Of a stretch of DNA of 64,000 nt, positions 56,274-64,000 are shown one piece after another. This DNA is from Ignavibacteria bacterium. GTDB taxonomy: Bacteria; Bacteroidota; Ignavibacteria; Tepidaquicellales; Tepidaquicellaceae. The notes under the pieces are model-generated. The model was not told the DNA's origin. It saw only the letters and a program-made list of their open reading frames with translations, and did not search any database. A program made the translations under genes and the position numbers. The DNA is taken from assembly GCA_041649015.1 (NCBI GenBank), contig JBAZNU010000003.1, forward strand, positions 372,001-436,000. Reading direction: 5' to 3'. Numbering within the stretch: position 1 is the first letter of the stretch; each line of letters starts with the position of its first letter.

Positions 56274-56831
56274 TCAGTTCTTTAGAATTTTATACTTTTT
56301 GTTAAACGAGTCCCAGAGGAACACAAAGAACATTCCTATTGAAACACCTATTATCATACCGATGAAAACGTCGGATGGGTAGTGAACCCCGACAAACACT
56401 CGCGAGATAGCCATTAGGAATGCACCGATGTAAAATGAAATTGAAAACCTTGGGTAGAAATGTGAGAGAACCACCGCTCCCGCAAAGTTGTTTACTGCAT
56501 GTGAAGACGGGAACGAAAAGGATTGCGTGCATCCCACGAGCAATCTGACATCCGGCAGTACATTGCAGGGACGTATTCTTTCCACTGCATTTTTTATGAG
56601 ATTACTGCTGATCTGATCGCTTGTTGCTACAAGCAGTATAAGTACTATCGCCACTATCCTACCGCGTTTCCCCGCACCTATCAAAAGGTAAAGAAACATG
56701 ATAGCATAAAATATTTTCCAGTGGTTCAATTCTGTAATAAACGGCATCAGAAAATCCGTTGCTGGATTCGCAATCGTCTTGTTTATAAAGTAAAATATAC
56801 TGACGTCTATTCTGTAAAGGAAATCAATCAT
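56274..56831 (-). CDS. PAP2-family membrane phosphatase
   Basis: 185 residues from the ATG at 56829-56831, which overlaps the ispF stop as TAATG; a start 12 codons upstream is open but less likely. Six membrane helices. The phosphatase motifs are KNAVERIRPCN (K-x6-R-P), SFPSSHAVN (P-S-x-H) and SRVFVGVHYPSDV (S-R-x5-H-x3-D), all intact. Candidates are undecaprenyl pyrophosphate phosphatase (BacA/PgpB function) or lipid A phosphatase. Between ispF, which starts isoprenoid synthesis, and lnt, a role in undecaprenyl carrier recycling would fit best. This is inference from context. Confidence 0.9.
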   Translation of the reverse strand: MIDFLYRIDVSIFYFINKTIANPATDFLMPFITELNHWKIFYAIMFLYLLIGAGKRGRIVAIVLILLVATSDQISSNLIKNAVERIRPCNVLPDVRLLVGCTQSFSFPSSHAVNNFAGAVVLSHFYPRFSISFYIGAFLMAISRVFVGVHYPSDVFIGMIIGVSIGMFFVFLWDSFNKKYKILKN

Positions 56832-57310
56832 TACTTGTGTATTATCGTTACTGTCGTTGCGGAACACCCCTTCTTTTCTCCGATAAACCCAACTTCTTCC
56901 GAAGTGGTTGCCTTTATCGAAACATTCTTGCAGTTTATTATTGCTGAAATCTTTGCTGCCATGTCTGGGATGTACTTTGAAATCTTAGGTTCCTCAAGCA
57001 AAATCATCGAGTCAGTGTTGCTTATTTTCCAACCGTCTCTCGAAATAAGATCGTAAACTTGCTTCAGTAAAACAAGACTGGAAATATCCTTGAAAGCAGG
57101 GTCAGTGTTCGGGAACTGATGTCCGATGTCTTTATGTCCTGCAGCGCCAAGCAGTGCGTCGCATAGTGAATGTAGCAAAACATCGGCATCCGAGTGTCCC
57201 TCAAGCCCTGTAATGTGTGGTATTTCCACTCCGCCTAATATTAGCTTCCTTCCGGTTGCGAGCTTGTGTACGTCGTAACCGTATCCTATTCTGAAATTAT
57301 AGTCTGACAT
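56831..57310 (-). CDS. ispF: 2-C-methyl-D-erythritol 2,4-cyclodiphosphate synthase
   Basis: 159 residues, full length for IspF. The motif YGYDVHKL gives metal ligands Asp13 and His15, and HSDADVLLH gives His47; these match E. coli IspF Asp8, His10 and His42 with an offset of five. GAAGHKDIGHQFPNTDPAFKD and the C-terminal VSIKATTSEEVGFIGEKKGC are also diagnostic. It makes the cyclic diphosphate step of the MEP isoprenoid pathway, in the cytoplasm. It precedes PAP2 and lnt on the same strand (one-base overlap with PAP2). Trimeric in known structures. Confidence 0.96.
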   Translation of the reverse strand: MSDYNFRIGYGYDVHKLATGRKLILGGVEIPHITGLEGHSDADVLLHSLCDALLGAAGHKDIGHQFPNTDPAFKDISSLVLLKQVYDLISRDGWKISNTDSMILLEEPKISKYIPDMAAKISAIINCKNVSIKATTSEEVGFIGEKKGCSATTVTIIHK

Positions 57311-57369
57311 AAATTCAAATTAGAACTTTTATTGTTTTAAAACAATCAAATTTGCAGTAATAATCCTGA

Positions 57370-58671
57370 TTATCCCGCATTCAAACCAATCCTTATCACG
57401 CCCTCGCCGTATTTCTGTTTAAGCTTGTCAAGATGATAAAACGGGATGTGAGTGCGTCTTGTGAATAATTCAAGGTTACAGGAGTTTGTATCCTCGTGAA
57501 GGTCAAAAACCGTCATGCCGAACATTCTTGCAGGCAGATTCTCATTCGGCTGAGGAAAGTTTTTCAGAATTTCAAGTGCCGATTCATATACTATCCGGTC
57601 GTCGTTTGTGTGCGATGGAAGATGCATGTCTCCGGACGCATACCTCAAGTTCCCGTATCTTAATACAAAGTATAAATATCCCGCAACAAGTTTCTTGTTG
57701 CGCATTTTCCTGCAAAGGTACTCTGCAACACGTCTGACTTCATTCTTTACCTCATCGATATTGTAAATGTTGTTGGTAAGCGTGTGATGGTGGTTTAGTG
57801 ACTTCTCATGCGTTGACCTCCTGAAGATTTCCGATGAGTCCTCTCCGCGTGCAAGCCGTCTGAAAACTATTCCGTTAACTCCGAATTCCTTGCGAAGCAC
57901 GCCCTCCGATGAGTTTACAAGATCTCCTATGGTGAATATGTTCATAAGGCTCATGCGTCTTCCTATTCTTGCCCCGACTCCCCATAGCCTTCTGACGGGA
58001 AGTGGATAGATTTTCTTCTCTCTGTCATCAGGCGTTATTACAGTCAGTCCGTCAGGTTTTTTAAATTTTGTTGCCATCTTTGCGTATGACTTATTGTATG
58101 AAACCCCTACGCTGCATGTGAGGTCTTCCATCTCGAGTATTTTATCCTTTATACGCTGTGCAAATTCCTTCGCCTCCTTAAAGTTCTTCACAAAGTCAGA
58201 AACATCAACAAAATACTCGTCAACACTATACTGCTCCGTGAATTCCGGCGGAACAAACGTCCGCAATCCTCTCATAAGATTCTGTATGATTACTTCATAC
58301 TTTGGACCGTAACAGGGAAGTGAAATAAGCTTCGGACAAATTTTCTTTGCCTCCCAAAGGCTCATGCCTGTATCAATTCCGAATGTCCTCGCCTCGTAAG
58401 ATGCCGTCATCACAATTCCTTTCATGCCGGTTGTGCTTCCGACTGAAACAGGCTTTCCTCTAAGGTTTGGATTGTCCCTCTGCTCTACTTGTGCGTAAAA
58501 TGCATCAAAGTCAATATGAAGGAAAATCTTCGGTTTGCATAGTCCAAGATGCGGGTTTAAGTCTCTGTAATGAGGAAAAGAGTAAAGCGGCATCAGCCTT
58601 ATCCTCTTGTACATCGCGTCGTAGCCCTGCTCGCTGCGCGGTATGAAGAATGATGAACTAATCTTATCCAT
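57370..58671 (-). CDS. dinB: Y-family DNA polymerase (DinB/Pol IV type)
   Basis: 433 residues. The catalytic acids are Asp54 in LHIDFDAFYAQVE, and Asp151-Glu152 in YSVDEYFVDVS. VMTASYEARTFGIDTGMSL and YVKMATKFKKPDG-type KKPDG are typical of DinB, and the little-finger domain ends near residue 425. Two features are unusual: about 45 extra residues before the polymerase core, and a Tyr after Asp-Glu where most DinB proteins have Ala or another small residue (SIDEAY). No C-terminal clamp-binding pentapeptide is obvious. Translesion synthesis after damage is the expected role. The gene stands alone; no LexA site recognised. Confidence 0.9.
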   Translation of the reverse strand: MDKISSSFFIPRSEQGYDAMYKRIRLMPLYSFPHYRDLNPHLGLCKPKIFLHIDFDAFYAQVEQRDNPNLRGKPVSVGSTTGMKGIVMTASYEARTFGIDTGMSLWEAKKICPKLISLPCYGPKYEVIIQNLMRGLRTFVPPEFTEQYSVDEYFVDVSDFVKNFKEAKEFAQRIKDKILEMEDLTCSVGVSYNKSYAKMATKFKKPDGLTVITPDDREKKIYPLPVRRLWGVGARIGRRMSLMNIFTIGDLVNSSEGVLRKEFGVNGIVFRRLARGEDSSEIFRRSTHEKSLNHHHTLTNNIYNIDEVKNEVRRVAEYLCRKMRNKKLVAGYLYFVLRYGNLRYASGDMHLPSHTNDDRIVYESALEILKNFPQPNENLPARMFGMTVFDLHEDTNSCNLELFTRRTHIPFYHLDKLKQKYGEGVIRIGLNAG

Positions 58672-58899
58672 ATGATATATATTAAAGGTTAATATTCTAT
58701 GGCATAAATATATATGGTATATTTGTAAATATCAAGTCATCAGAAAATAATTGCTGGGAGTTGCTAAAATTAATCCTTTGCAGGTTATTCGTAATTAGCG
58801 GAAAAAACGACCTATTATTAAGGTTTCACAGCTGTAAATTCCCGTGAAACCTCTAATGTTCAGTCGAAAGAAGTTTTATATTTTGTGTCCTGAAAATGC

Positions 58900-59343
58900 T
58901 TATTGAAGCTGATGTACGCTGGTTCTTTCCGTGCGCCTTTCCTTCCCGCTTTCTTTCTTCTCCTTTTTCACCACCTTATTAAGGCTTCCTTTAAGATAGC
59001 AGTCATAGCATACATCAAGCACCATGTCGTTATAGATATCCACATACTCTTCATGAATCGTGTATATGTATTCGTCGTCTTCAAGAACTATCTCGAAATC
59101 ATAAGTGCCCGCATCCAGAATCATATTGAATGACTCGAACGGTTCGAGGTCGTAGTATACCTGATTCCGGCTCCATCCGTGGTTTCCATAATCGTACGTA
59201 CGGAAATATAATTCCGTCATGTACATATCGTTGTTGTTATTGTAAACAGAGACGTTGTATGATGAGTTATAGATAAACTGTTCGCATCCGTTGATGAAAA
59301 CCGCAGAAATCAAAATTCCAAGTAGTATTAATTTCTTTCTCAT
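58900..59343 (-). CDS. Small lipoprotein of unknown function
   Basis: 147 residues with a lipoprotein signal (ILISAVFINGC, lipobox F-I-N-G-Cys20). The mature part has Tyr-rich strands (YNVSVYNNNNDMYMTELYF, YEIVLEDDEYIYTIHEEYV) and a basic C-terminal tail (KKEKKESGKERRTERT). It contains no domain I recognise. It would be matured by the lipoprotein pathway including Lnt (54617). The gene faces left, alone; 228 bases of AT-rich sequence separate it from dinB. Confidence 0.75.
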   Translation of the reverse strand: MRKKLILLGILISAVFINGCEQFIYNSSYNVSVYNNNNDMYMTELYFRTYDYGNHGWSRNQVYYDLEPFESFNMILDAGTYDFEIVLEDDEYIYTIHEEYVDIYNDMVLDVCYDCYLKGSLNKVVKKEKKESGKERRTERTSVHQLQ

Positions 59344-59546
59344 TTTTGTCTCCTTTACTGTTGCTTTACTTCAATTCTTAGACAATCAGTATTGCAATTT
59401 AGGTTTAATTCTTGTTGCATTTTATACCTGTTTGATATGTCTTTGTTCCCGCATTATTCCTGAATTGATTCTTGTTTCGCCCCCTTGTCCTGAACTGTTT
59501 AAAAGCATACAGCCGTAACTTTTCCATTCTCGTGATGCAATTAAAT

Positions 59547-60260
59547 TTATCTTCTTCCCAATTCTTCAAAGCTTAAATCCAGCAACTTGTATTTCTCCCA
59601 TCCTTTGTAATCAAAGTGCCACCATTCTGTCGGGTAATAGCTAAACCCGAAATGTTCCATAATTCCAAAAAGCAATTTCCTGTTAGTAAGTACAGTGTCA
59701 GGCAAATCACTGTAATCTGGATGTGCTTTTTCCGTGAAATTATCATATTCGGTTGGCATCGGTAGCTCTTTTCCCGTGCTCAGTTCAACCAATGTCAGGT
59801 CCACTGCACAGCCGCGGTTATGACGCGAACCTTTTCTGGGATTTGCCACGAAATTCGTGTCTGGATATACTTCAAAAAATTTGAGCGATGCGGCGTACGG
59901 TCTGTATGCATCATAAATCTTAAGGCCTATCATAAAATGTGAAAGCGAATCCTGTACCTTCTGTAAGGCATCAAAGACAGGCCTCCTCGCAAATGCTCTC
60001 GGTGATAAATAAATTACTTTCCCTGTAAAATTATTAACCGTTGCATATCGTATGTCAAGATAAATGCCTCCTATCTTTCCGAGGTCTTCAAGCTTCCAAT
60101 CTGGATTTTGTTTGACTTCTCTGTCATATTCTTCCTTACTCTGTGTAATGTCAAGATTGTAAGGATTTAACTTTTCAGTTTTACTTTCGTTCGTGCATCC
60201 GAAGAGAATAAAACAAAGATTTAATGCTGCCAAAAGTAACATAGATTTCATCTTCATCAT
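59547..60260 (-). CDS. VanX-type D-Ala-D-Ala dipeptidase, lipoprotein
   Basis: 237 residues with a lipoprotein signal peptide (CFILFGC, Cys at residue 22). It is a zinc M15 peptidase of the VanX group: SRHNRGCAVDLT gives His147 and Asp154, and PTEWWHFDY gives Glu212 and His215, corresponding to VanX His116, Asp123, Glu181 and His184. LDIRYATVNNFTGKVIY and DAYRPYAASLKFF are further family landmarks. It would cleave D-Ala-D-Ala outside the cytoplasmic membrane, more likely for peptidoglycan recycling than vancomycin resistance, since no vanHA genes are near. Three Met codons at the start are all possible. Confidence 0.92.
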   Translation of the reverse strand: MMKMKSMLLLAALNLCFILFGCTNESKTEKLNPYNLDITQSKEEYDREVKQNPDWKLEDLGKIGGIYLDIRYATVNNFTGKVIYLSPRAFARRPVFDALQKVQDSLSHFMIGLKIYDAYRPYAASLKFFEVYPDTNFVANPRKGSRHNRGCAVDLTLVELSTGKELPMPTEYDNFTEKAHPDYSDLPDTVLTNRKLLFGIMEHFGFSYYPTEWWHFDYKGWEKYKLLDLSFEELGRR

Positions 60261-60432
60261 ATTGTTTTCTGCTTAAATATTAAACTAATAATATATATAA
60301 AAACTTAATCATTAAAAAGTTCGTGATATATCAAATCACGTCATTTTTGCACATTACTTTTAAATTGAAAAAGCTATTTTATTCATAATTTCTTGTTAAT
60401 GGAATATCCAAAATTTGAAAACAAATTATACT

Positions 60433-61164
60433 ATGAAGTATATTAAATATCTGCTGGCAATATTTGCCGCAATTATTATCAGTTCTAACATTTCAGCTCA
60501 ATCAGCTGAAGAAATAGTAAACAAGCACATTGAAGCCCTCGGAGGTACCGAAAATATTCAGAATGTGAAATCATTAAAAGTTAACGGCTTTGCAAAAGTT
60601 ATGGGAATCGATATTCCGTATACTACCTACAATCTCGCTCCCGATAAGACTTACTTCGAAATGTCTATCGAAGGTTTTTCGATAAAACAGGCGTTTGACG
60701 GAATCAAAGCTTGGTCACTAAACCCTCTTTCAGGTTCAAGCACACCAGAGGTTGTTGAGGGTGATGAAGCGAAAGGTATAAAGGATAGAGGAATCATTTT
60801 CGGCAGACTGACGACATATAAAAATGACGGTGCATCAATCGAAATGTTGGGGAAGGAAAAAGTGGAGAATGTTGACGCTTATAAAATTCTATATACTGGA
60901 GCAGATGGCAAAAAAGTTACTTACTACATCAGTACTGAATCCAACCTCGTCGTAAAAGTTCAGAAAAAAGTTACCGTTAATGGATCCGAAATGGATTCCG
61001 AAACTGTTTTTTTTGACTACAGAAAAATTGGCAGCGTAATGATGGCTTATGCAATGAATACTAAGGTCAAAAATTCACCGATGGGGTCCCAAAATATTAC
61101 AATAGAAAATATTGAAATAAATCCTACTTTTGACGAAACAATTTTTTCTATGCCGTCTAACTAA
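60433..61164 (+). CDS. Exported LolA/outer-membrane lipoprotein-like protein
   Basis: 243 residues from the ATG at 60433; the frame is open from a TTG at 60415, but the ATG gives a proper signal peptide (IKYLLAIFAAIIISSNISAQ). The mature part starts SAEEIVNKHIEALGGTENIQNVKSLKV, which together with strand-rich repeats (KVNGFAKVMGIDIPYTTY, AYKILYTGADGKKVTYYI, IDPTFDETIF-like end) is the pattern of LolA-like or DUF4292-like proteins with a half-barrel that binds lipid or lipoprotein. No lipobox Cys. Role in lipoprotein or lipid handling in the periplasm is inferred. A terminator follows at 61171-61200. Confidence 0.7.
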   Translation: MKYIKYLLAIFAAIIISSNISAQSAEEIVNKHIEALGGTENIQNVKSLKVNGFAKVMGIDIPYTTYNLAPDKTYFEMSIEGFSIKQAFDGIKAWSLNPLSGSSTPEVVEGDEAKGIKDRGIIFGRLTTYKNDGASIEMLGKEKVENVDAYKILYTGADGKKVTYYISTESNLVVKVQKKVTVNGSEMDSETVFFDYRKIGSVMMAYAMNTKVKNSPMGSQNITIENIEINPTFDETIFSMPSN

Positions 61165-61170
61165 TTCTTG

Positions 61171-61201
61171 AAATCCCGGCTGCAAATTATCCGGGATTTT
61201 T
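61171..61201 (+). terminator. Rho-independent terminator
   Basis: AAATCCCGG (61171-61179) pairs with CCGGGATTT (61191-61199) around an 11-base loop, followed by more Ts. It lies six bases after the stop of the LolA-like gene. Confidence 0.85.
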
Positions 61202-61353
61202 ATTTCTTCTTCTCGTCCTAAATCCTATATTCCATACTATTCCATCCATTAACATTGTGCTGTTTTTGGATATCGGGAATTAAGCGTTTTTTGGCCACAA
61301 AAATTAACAAACAAATAACACAGGGACATCAAAGCTTCATTTTTTATGTATGC

Positions 61354-61397
61354 CTGCGATATGTCTGCGATATACCTGCGATATGCTTGCGATATAT
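61354..61397. repeat. 11-bp tandem repeat, four copies
   Basis: Units CTGCGATATGT, CTGCGATATAC, CTGCGATATGC and TTGCGATATAT at 61354, 61365, 61376 and 61387. The core TGCGATAT is invariant. The repeat is 368 bases before the cytochrome start. Confidence 0.85.
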
Positions 61398-61764
61398 AAA
61401 TATATTATTATAATGTCAAATTCCTCTGATTTTGATATAACGGATAAAAACTGTGGATTAAGAGAATTCTGGATTTCTTCTCACGAAGATCCATAAAAAT
61501 GAAAAGTCATTTCATGATATATAGCTAATAATTAATTGTAAAAACAGTATATTAATGAAATTTTTCTCTGAAATAATATCAATAATAACAGTGTAATATA
61601 TCCACATTTAATCACCGTTTGTGTAAAATCTACACACAAATAATAGAGAACTATTAAATAATCATTGTTTTATCAATTACTTAATCTTTGGCACAAGAAT
61701 TGAAGTTATATATATTAAATGATTAAAAATTTTACAATATTAAAGAAATAAATTTTATAATTTT

Positions 61765-63858
61765 ATGAAAAAATTGCTTACAGTTTTGATGGTTTTGGTT
61801 TTGACAGCAAGTGTTATGTTTGCTGCTCCAAAACCCAAAATTATGGTTCAAAGTGTTACTCCTTACTTGTGGTCGACGAGCACTGTCCTTCGCTCGGATT
61901 CGTGTATTACAACAGGTCTTAGCACTGTACCAAATCAAACTTATGTCTATTTGTCAGTTATGAACGTAGGTGATACCGCAGCCGTTCAGACAAGCAACTG
62001 GACATTTAATTCAAAACCTGCGGGTTCATCCGCAGCATTAACATCAATACCTTCCTTGGGTTGGTATAAGTTTTTTGCTGATGTTAAAGGAGTTTACGTT
62101 GTTAATGTTTCCATCACAACATCAACAGGTTCAAAAGACTCAACATTGCAAGTTACATCTGGTGATTTTGTAGGTGTTGGTGGTTTTGATGGTGTCCCTG
62201 CATTATACCCAAATTGTATGTCTTGCCACTCTGTTAACCTACAAGGATTATTCAACAGATGGAAGGTTAGTGCTCATGGAACTACGATGAAATATAATTT
62301 AGATTCAGGTTCAGCAGGTTTTGGTACTTCTTGTTTTAGATGCCATACAACCGGATATGACAACAGAAAATTCGCACTTAATGGCGGTTTTGACGATAGA
62401 GCAAGAACTTTAGGCTGGAGTTGGTCTGCTTATTCACCTCCGAAACCAGGTAACTGGGATTCTCTAAAAACCAAATATCCTTCACTTGTTGCTTACGCAG
62501 GAATTGGCTGTGAAAGCTGTCACGGTGCAGGTAGTGAACACACGTTCGGTGGGGATACTACGAAGATTGCTGTCAATTTTGACTCTAAAGCCTGTTCTTC
62601 ATGTCACGATAATCCATGGAGATACCCTCAGGTTGCTCAGTGGGAAAATTCTTTACACTCAGACCCAGTTTTCGAAGGTAGAAATGTCGCGGATAACCAA
62701 AGAAACAATAGAGGAAGTGACTGTAATATGTGTCATGACGGTAGAAATCATATCGATTATACATATAAAACTGTTGGCGGACCAAATTACTTTACGAATC
62801 CTGCTCTCGTTAAAGGAGATATGACGTCAATCGGATGTCCTACATGTCATGATCCTCACGGCAATTCTAATGATTTTGCTTTAAGAAATTACCCATCAGA
62901 TACACTGGCAAATGGTTATAATTATTCAAATGCTGGTGAAGGTAAAACTTGTATTGCTTGTCACCAGTCAAGAAGAAATAGTAAAACTTATGTTACTGTA
63001 AAAGGTTCTTTCACTAGTACTTGGGGACCTCACCATTCAACTCAGGGTGATGTTCTTATGGGGCAAAATGCAAGTAATTTTGGATTCCCGTATATTTCAG
63101 GTGCTCATAAAAATATTCCCGGTACATGTGCTGGTTGTCATATGGCACCAACAACGGATACTGGTACAGTTACAAGAGATAAAGTCGGTGGTCATTCAAT
63201 GTCTATGCATTATGAACCAACAAACTACGACCACGTAAAAGGTTGCTTAGGCTGTCATCCGGGCGTTACAAGTTTTGATGATTTCATTGCACCTGAAGAT
63301 TTTGACGGCAATGGTTTTATTGAACCATGGCAAATAGAGTTTGATGGGTGTGTTAAAAACTTAAGAATCGCGTTGCCTCCGGCAGGTGTTGATTCTGTTT
63401 CTTGGCAGTTAATTGCTAGAGACTCTATGAATCTTAATGTAAGAAAAGCGTTCTTCAACTACCAAATGATTAGTTATGACGGTAGTCGCGGGATGCATAA
63501 CCCATTCTATGCAATTCAGGTACTTCAGGTATCTAAAAGTCTAATTGTTGGAGTAAATCAAATTGGTTCGGAAATCCCCGTCAAGTTCGATTTAAGTCAG
63601 AACTATCCGAATCCTTTCAATCCAACAACAAAGATTAACTTCTCATTACCTCAGGCTGGACAAGTCATTCTTAAGATTTATGATATAACGGGTAAAGAAA
63701 TTATGACTCTCGTTAATAAGAAATTTGATGCAGGTAAATACTCAGCGACCTGGGAAGGCGTCGATGATAACGGCAGTAAAGTTTCATCTGGTGTTTACTT
63801 CTATAAAATAATAGCAGGAAACAACATTCAAACTAAGAGAATGGTGTTGATTAAATAA
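61765..63858 (+). CDS. Nonaheme c-type cytochrome with T9SS sorting domain
   Basis: 697 residues. A signal peptide (MKKLLTVLMVLVLTASVMFAA) is followed by about 130 residues of beta sandwich, then nine CxxCH heme motifs from Cys151-His155 (CMSCH) to Cys494-His498 (CLGCH); the others are CFRCH, CESCH, CSSCH, CNMCH, CPTCH, CIACH and CAGCH. The last 90 residues (LSQNYPNPFNPTTKINF to KRMVLIK) are a type A T9SS signal, so the protein is carried to the cell surface, where multiheme cytochromes can pass electrons to outside acceptors. Alternative: periplasmic nitrite or sulfite reductase, but the T9SS signal argues against it. Terminator at 63888-63926. Confidence 0.93.
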   Translation: MKKLLTVLMVLVLTASVMFAAPKPKIMVQSVTPYLWSTSTVLRSDSCITTGLSTVPNQTYVYLSVMNVGDTAAVQTSNWTFNSKPAGSSAALTSIPSLGWYKFFADVKGVYVVNVSITTSTGSKDSTLQVTSGDFVGVGGFDGVPALYPNCMSCHSVNLQGLFNRWKVSAHGTTMKYNLDSGSAGFGTSCFRCHTTGYDNRKFALNGGFDDRARTLGWSWSAYSPPKPGNWDSLKTKYPSLVAYAGIGCESCHGAGSEHTFGGDTTKIAVNFDSKACSSCHDNPWRYPQVAQWENSLHSDPVFEGRNVADNQRNNRGSDCNMCHDGRNHIDYTYKTVGGPNYFTNPALVKGDMTSIGCPTCHDPHGNSNDFALRNYPSDTLANGYNYSNAGEGKTCIACHQSRRNSKTYVTVKGSFTSTWGPHHSTQGDVLMGQNASNFGFPYISGAHKNIPGTCAGCHMAPTTDTGTVTRDKVGGHSMSMHYEPTNYDHVKGCLGCHPGVTSFDDFIAPEDFDGNGFIEPWQIEFDGCVKNLRIALPPAGVDSVSWQLIARDSMNLNVRKAFFNYQMISYDGSRGMHNPFYAIQVLQVSKSLIVGVNQIGSEIPVKFDLSQNYPNPFNPTTKINFSLPQAGQVILKIYDITGKEIMTLVNKKFDAGKYSATWEGVDDNGSKVSSGVYFYKIIAGNNIQTKRMVLIK

Positions 63859-63887
63859 AAGTGTTTTTCATAGCTTTCTCCTTTTCT

Positions 63888-63926
63888 AAGCTCGGGACAA
63901 CCTCCTACGTCCCGGGCTTCTTTTTT
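63888..63926 (+). terminator. Rho-independent terminator after cytochrome gene
   Basis: AAGCTCGGGAC (63888-63898) pairs with GTCCCGGGCTT (63909-63919) with one mismatch, loop of ten bases, then CTTTTTTT. Confidence 0.85.
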
Positions 63927-64000
63927 TAATGTTGCTGCTTATTCTTGTATTATTTATTATATTTTGATTAAGTTGTATTTAATCTATTTTTACATTTATA

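Larger units (their letters stand above)
61165..61764. other. Intergenic region before the cytochrome gene
   Basis: About 600 AT-rich bases with a terminator (61171-61200), an 11-bp tandem repeat (61354-61397) and otherwise no gene. The region from 61500 to 61764 is the likely promoter zone for the cytochrome gene. Confidence 0.5.

Noticed and set aside
60415..60432. TTG start of the LolA-like gene
   Set aside because: The ATG at 60433 starts the signal peptide; the six extra residues are unlikely.
61354..61397. Repeat array considered as CRISPR
   Set aside because: Units are contiguous 11-mers without spacers and no cas gene is near; the same holds for 26514-26552.

Overview
The window looks like a chromosome segment from an AT-rich bacterium of the Bacteroidota/Ignavibacteriota side of the FCB group. 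The strongest clue is a set of six large exported proteins, all on the plus strand (16165, 22002, 35654, 38427, 40814, 61765). Each ends in the same 80-90 residue domain, opening with a variant of SQNYPNPFNPTTKI and closing with KRMMLVK or similar, which is the type A sorting signal of the type IX secretion system (T9SS). The rest fits: few clear Shine-Dalgarno sites, HU-SPOR proteins, AddAB recombination nuclease and many small outer-membrane barrels. Ignavibacteria is my best guess. No rRNA, tRNA, CRISPR array, transposase or phage gene was seen.

Layout. 1-5.3 kb: a secreted protein cut by the left edge, a YjbQ protein, two VOC proteins, a subtilisin-like protease and a small barrel protein. 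5.4-10.1 kb: dnaE and trxA, then about 690 bases without a gene that hold a dense series of perfect stems, a possible pseudoknot and a terminator, probably an undescribed structured RNA. 10-16 kb: a second YjbQ, NDH-2, a DUF47-Pit phosphate pair, guanine deaminase and a thioredoxin-TPR protein. 16-23 kb: T9SS cargo, two overlapping pirins and a zinc alcohol dehydrogenase. 23-29 kb: a hybrid histidine kinase, a TenA/CADD-like protein and a membrane-anchored protein with an HExxH motif. 29-35 kb: addA-addB. 35-44 kb: three T9SS proteins, two sharing their C-terminal halves. 44-50 kb: a deoxyhypusine-synthase-like protein, YdeI-like protein, MntP, sugar permease plus ROK kinase, and a MATE pump. 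50-59 kb: a four-gene operon (TPR-SPOR, free methionine sulfoxide reductase, HU, membrane HU-SPOR), then lnt, PAP2, ispF and a Y-family polymerase. 59-64 kb: lipoproteins including a VanX-type dipeptidase, and a nine-heme cytochrome carrying a T9SS signal.

How the genes fit together. Several short operons are supported by overlaps or tiny gaps: DUF47-pit, thioredoxin/TPR-guaD, pirin-pirin, addA-addB, ydeI-mntP-permease-kinase, TPR-SPOR/msr/HU/HU-SPOR, and ispF-PAP2-lnt. The themes are surface export, envelope and redox maintenance, DNA replication and repair, and sugar, phosphate and manganese traffic. The points most worth follow-up are the candidate RNA at 9558-10093, the T9SS-exported multiheme cytochrome, the HU-SPOR operon, and two unrelated 11-bp tandem repeat arrays (26514-26552 and 61354-61397) in front of genes.
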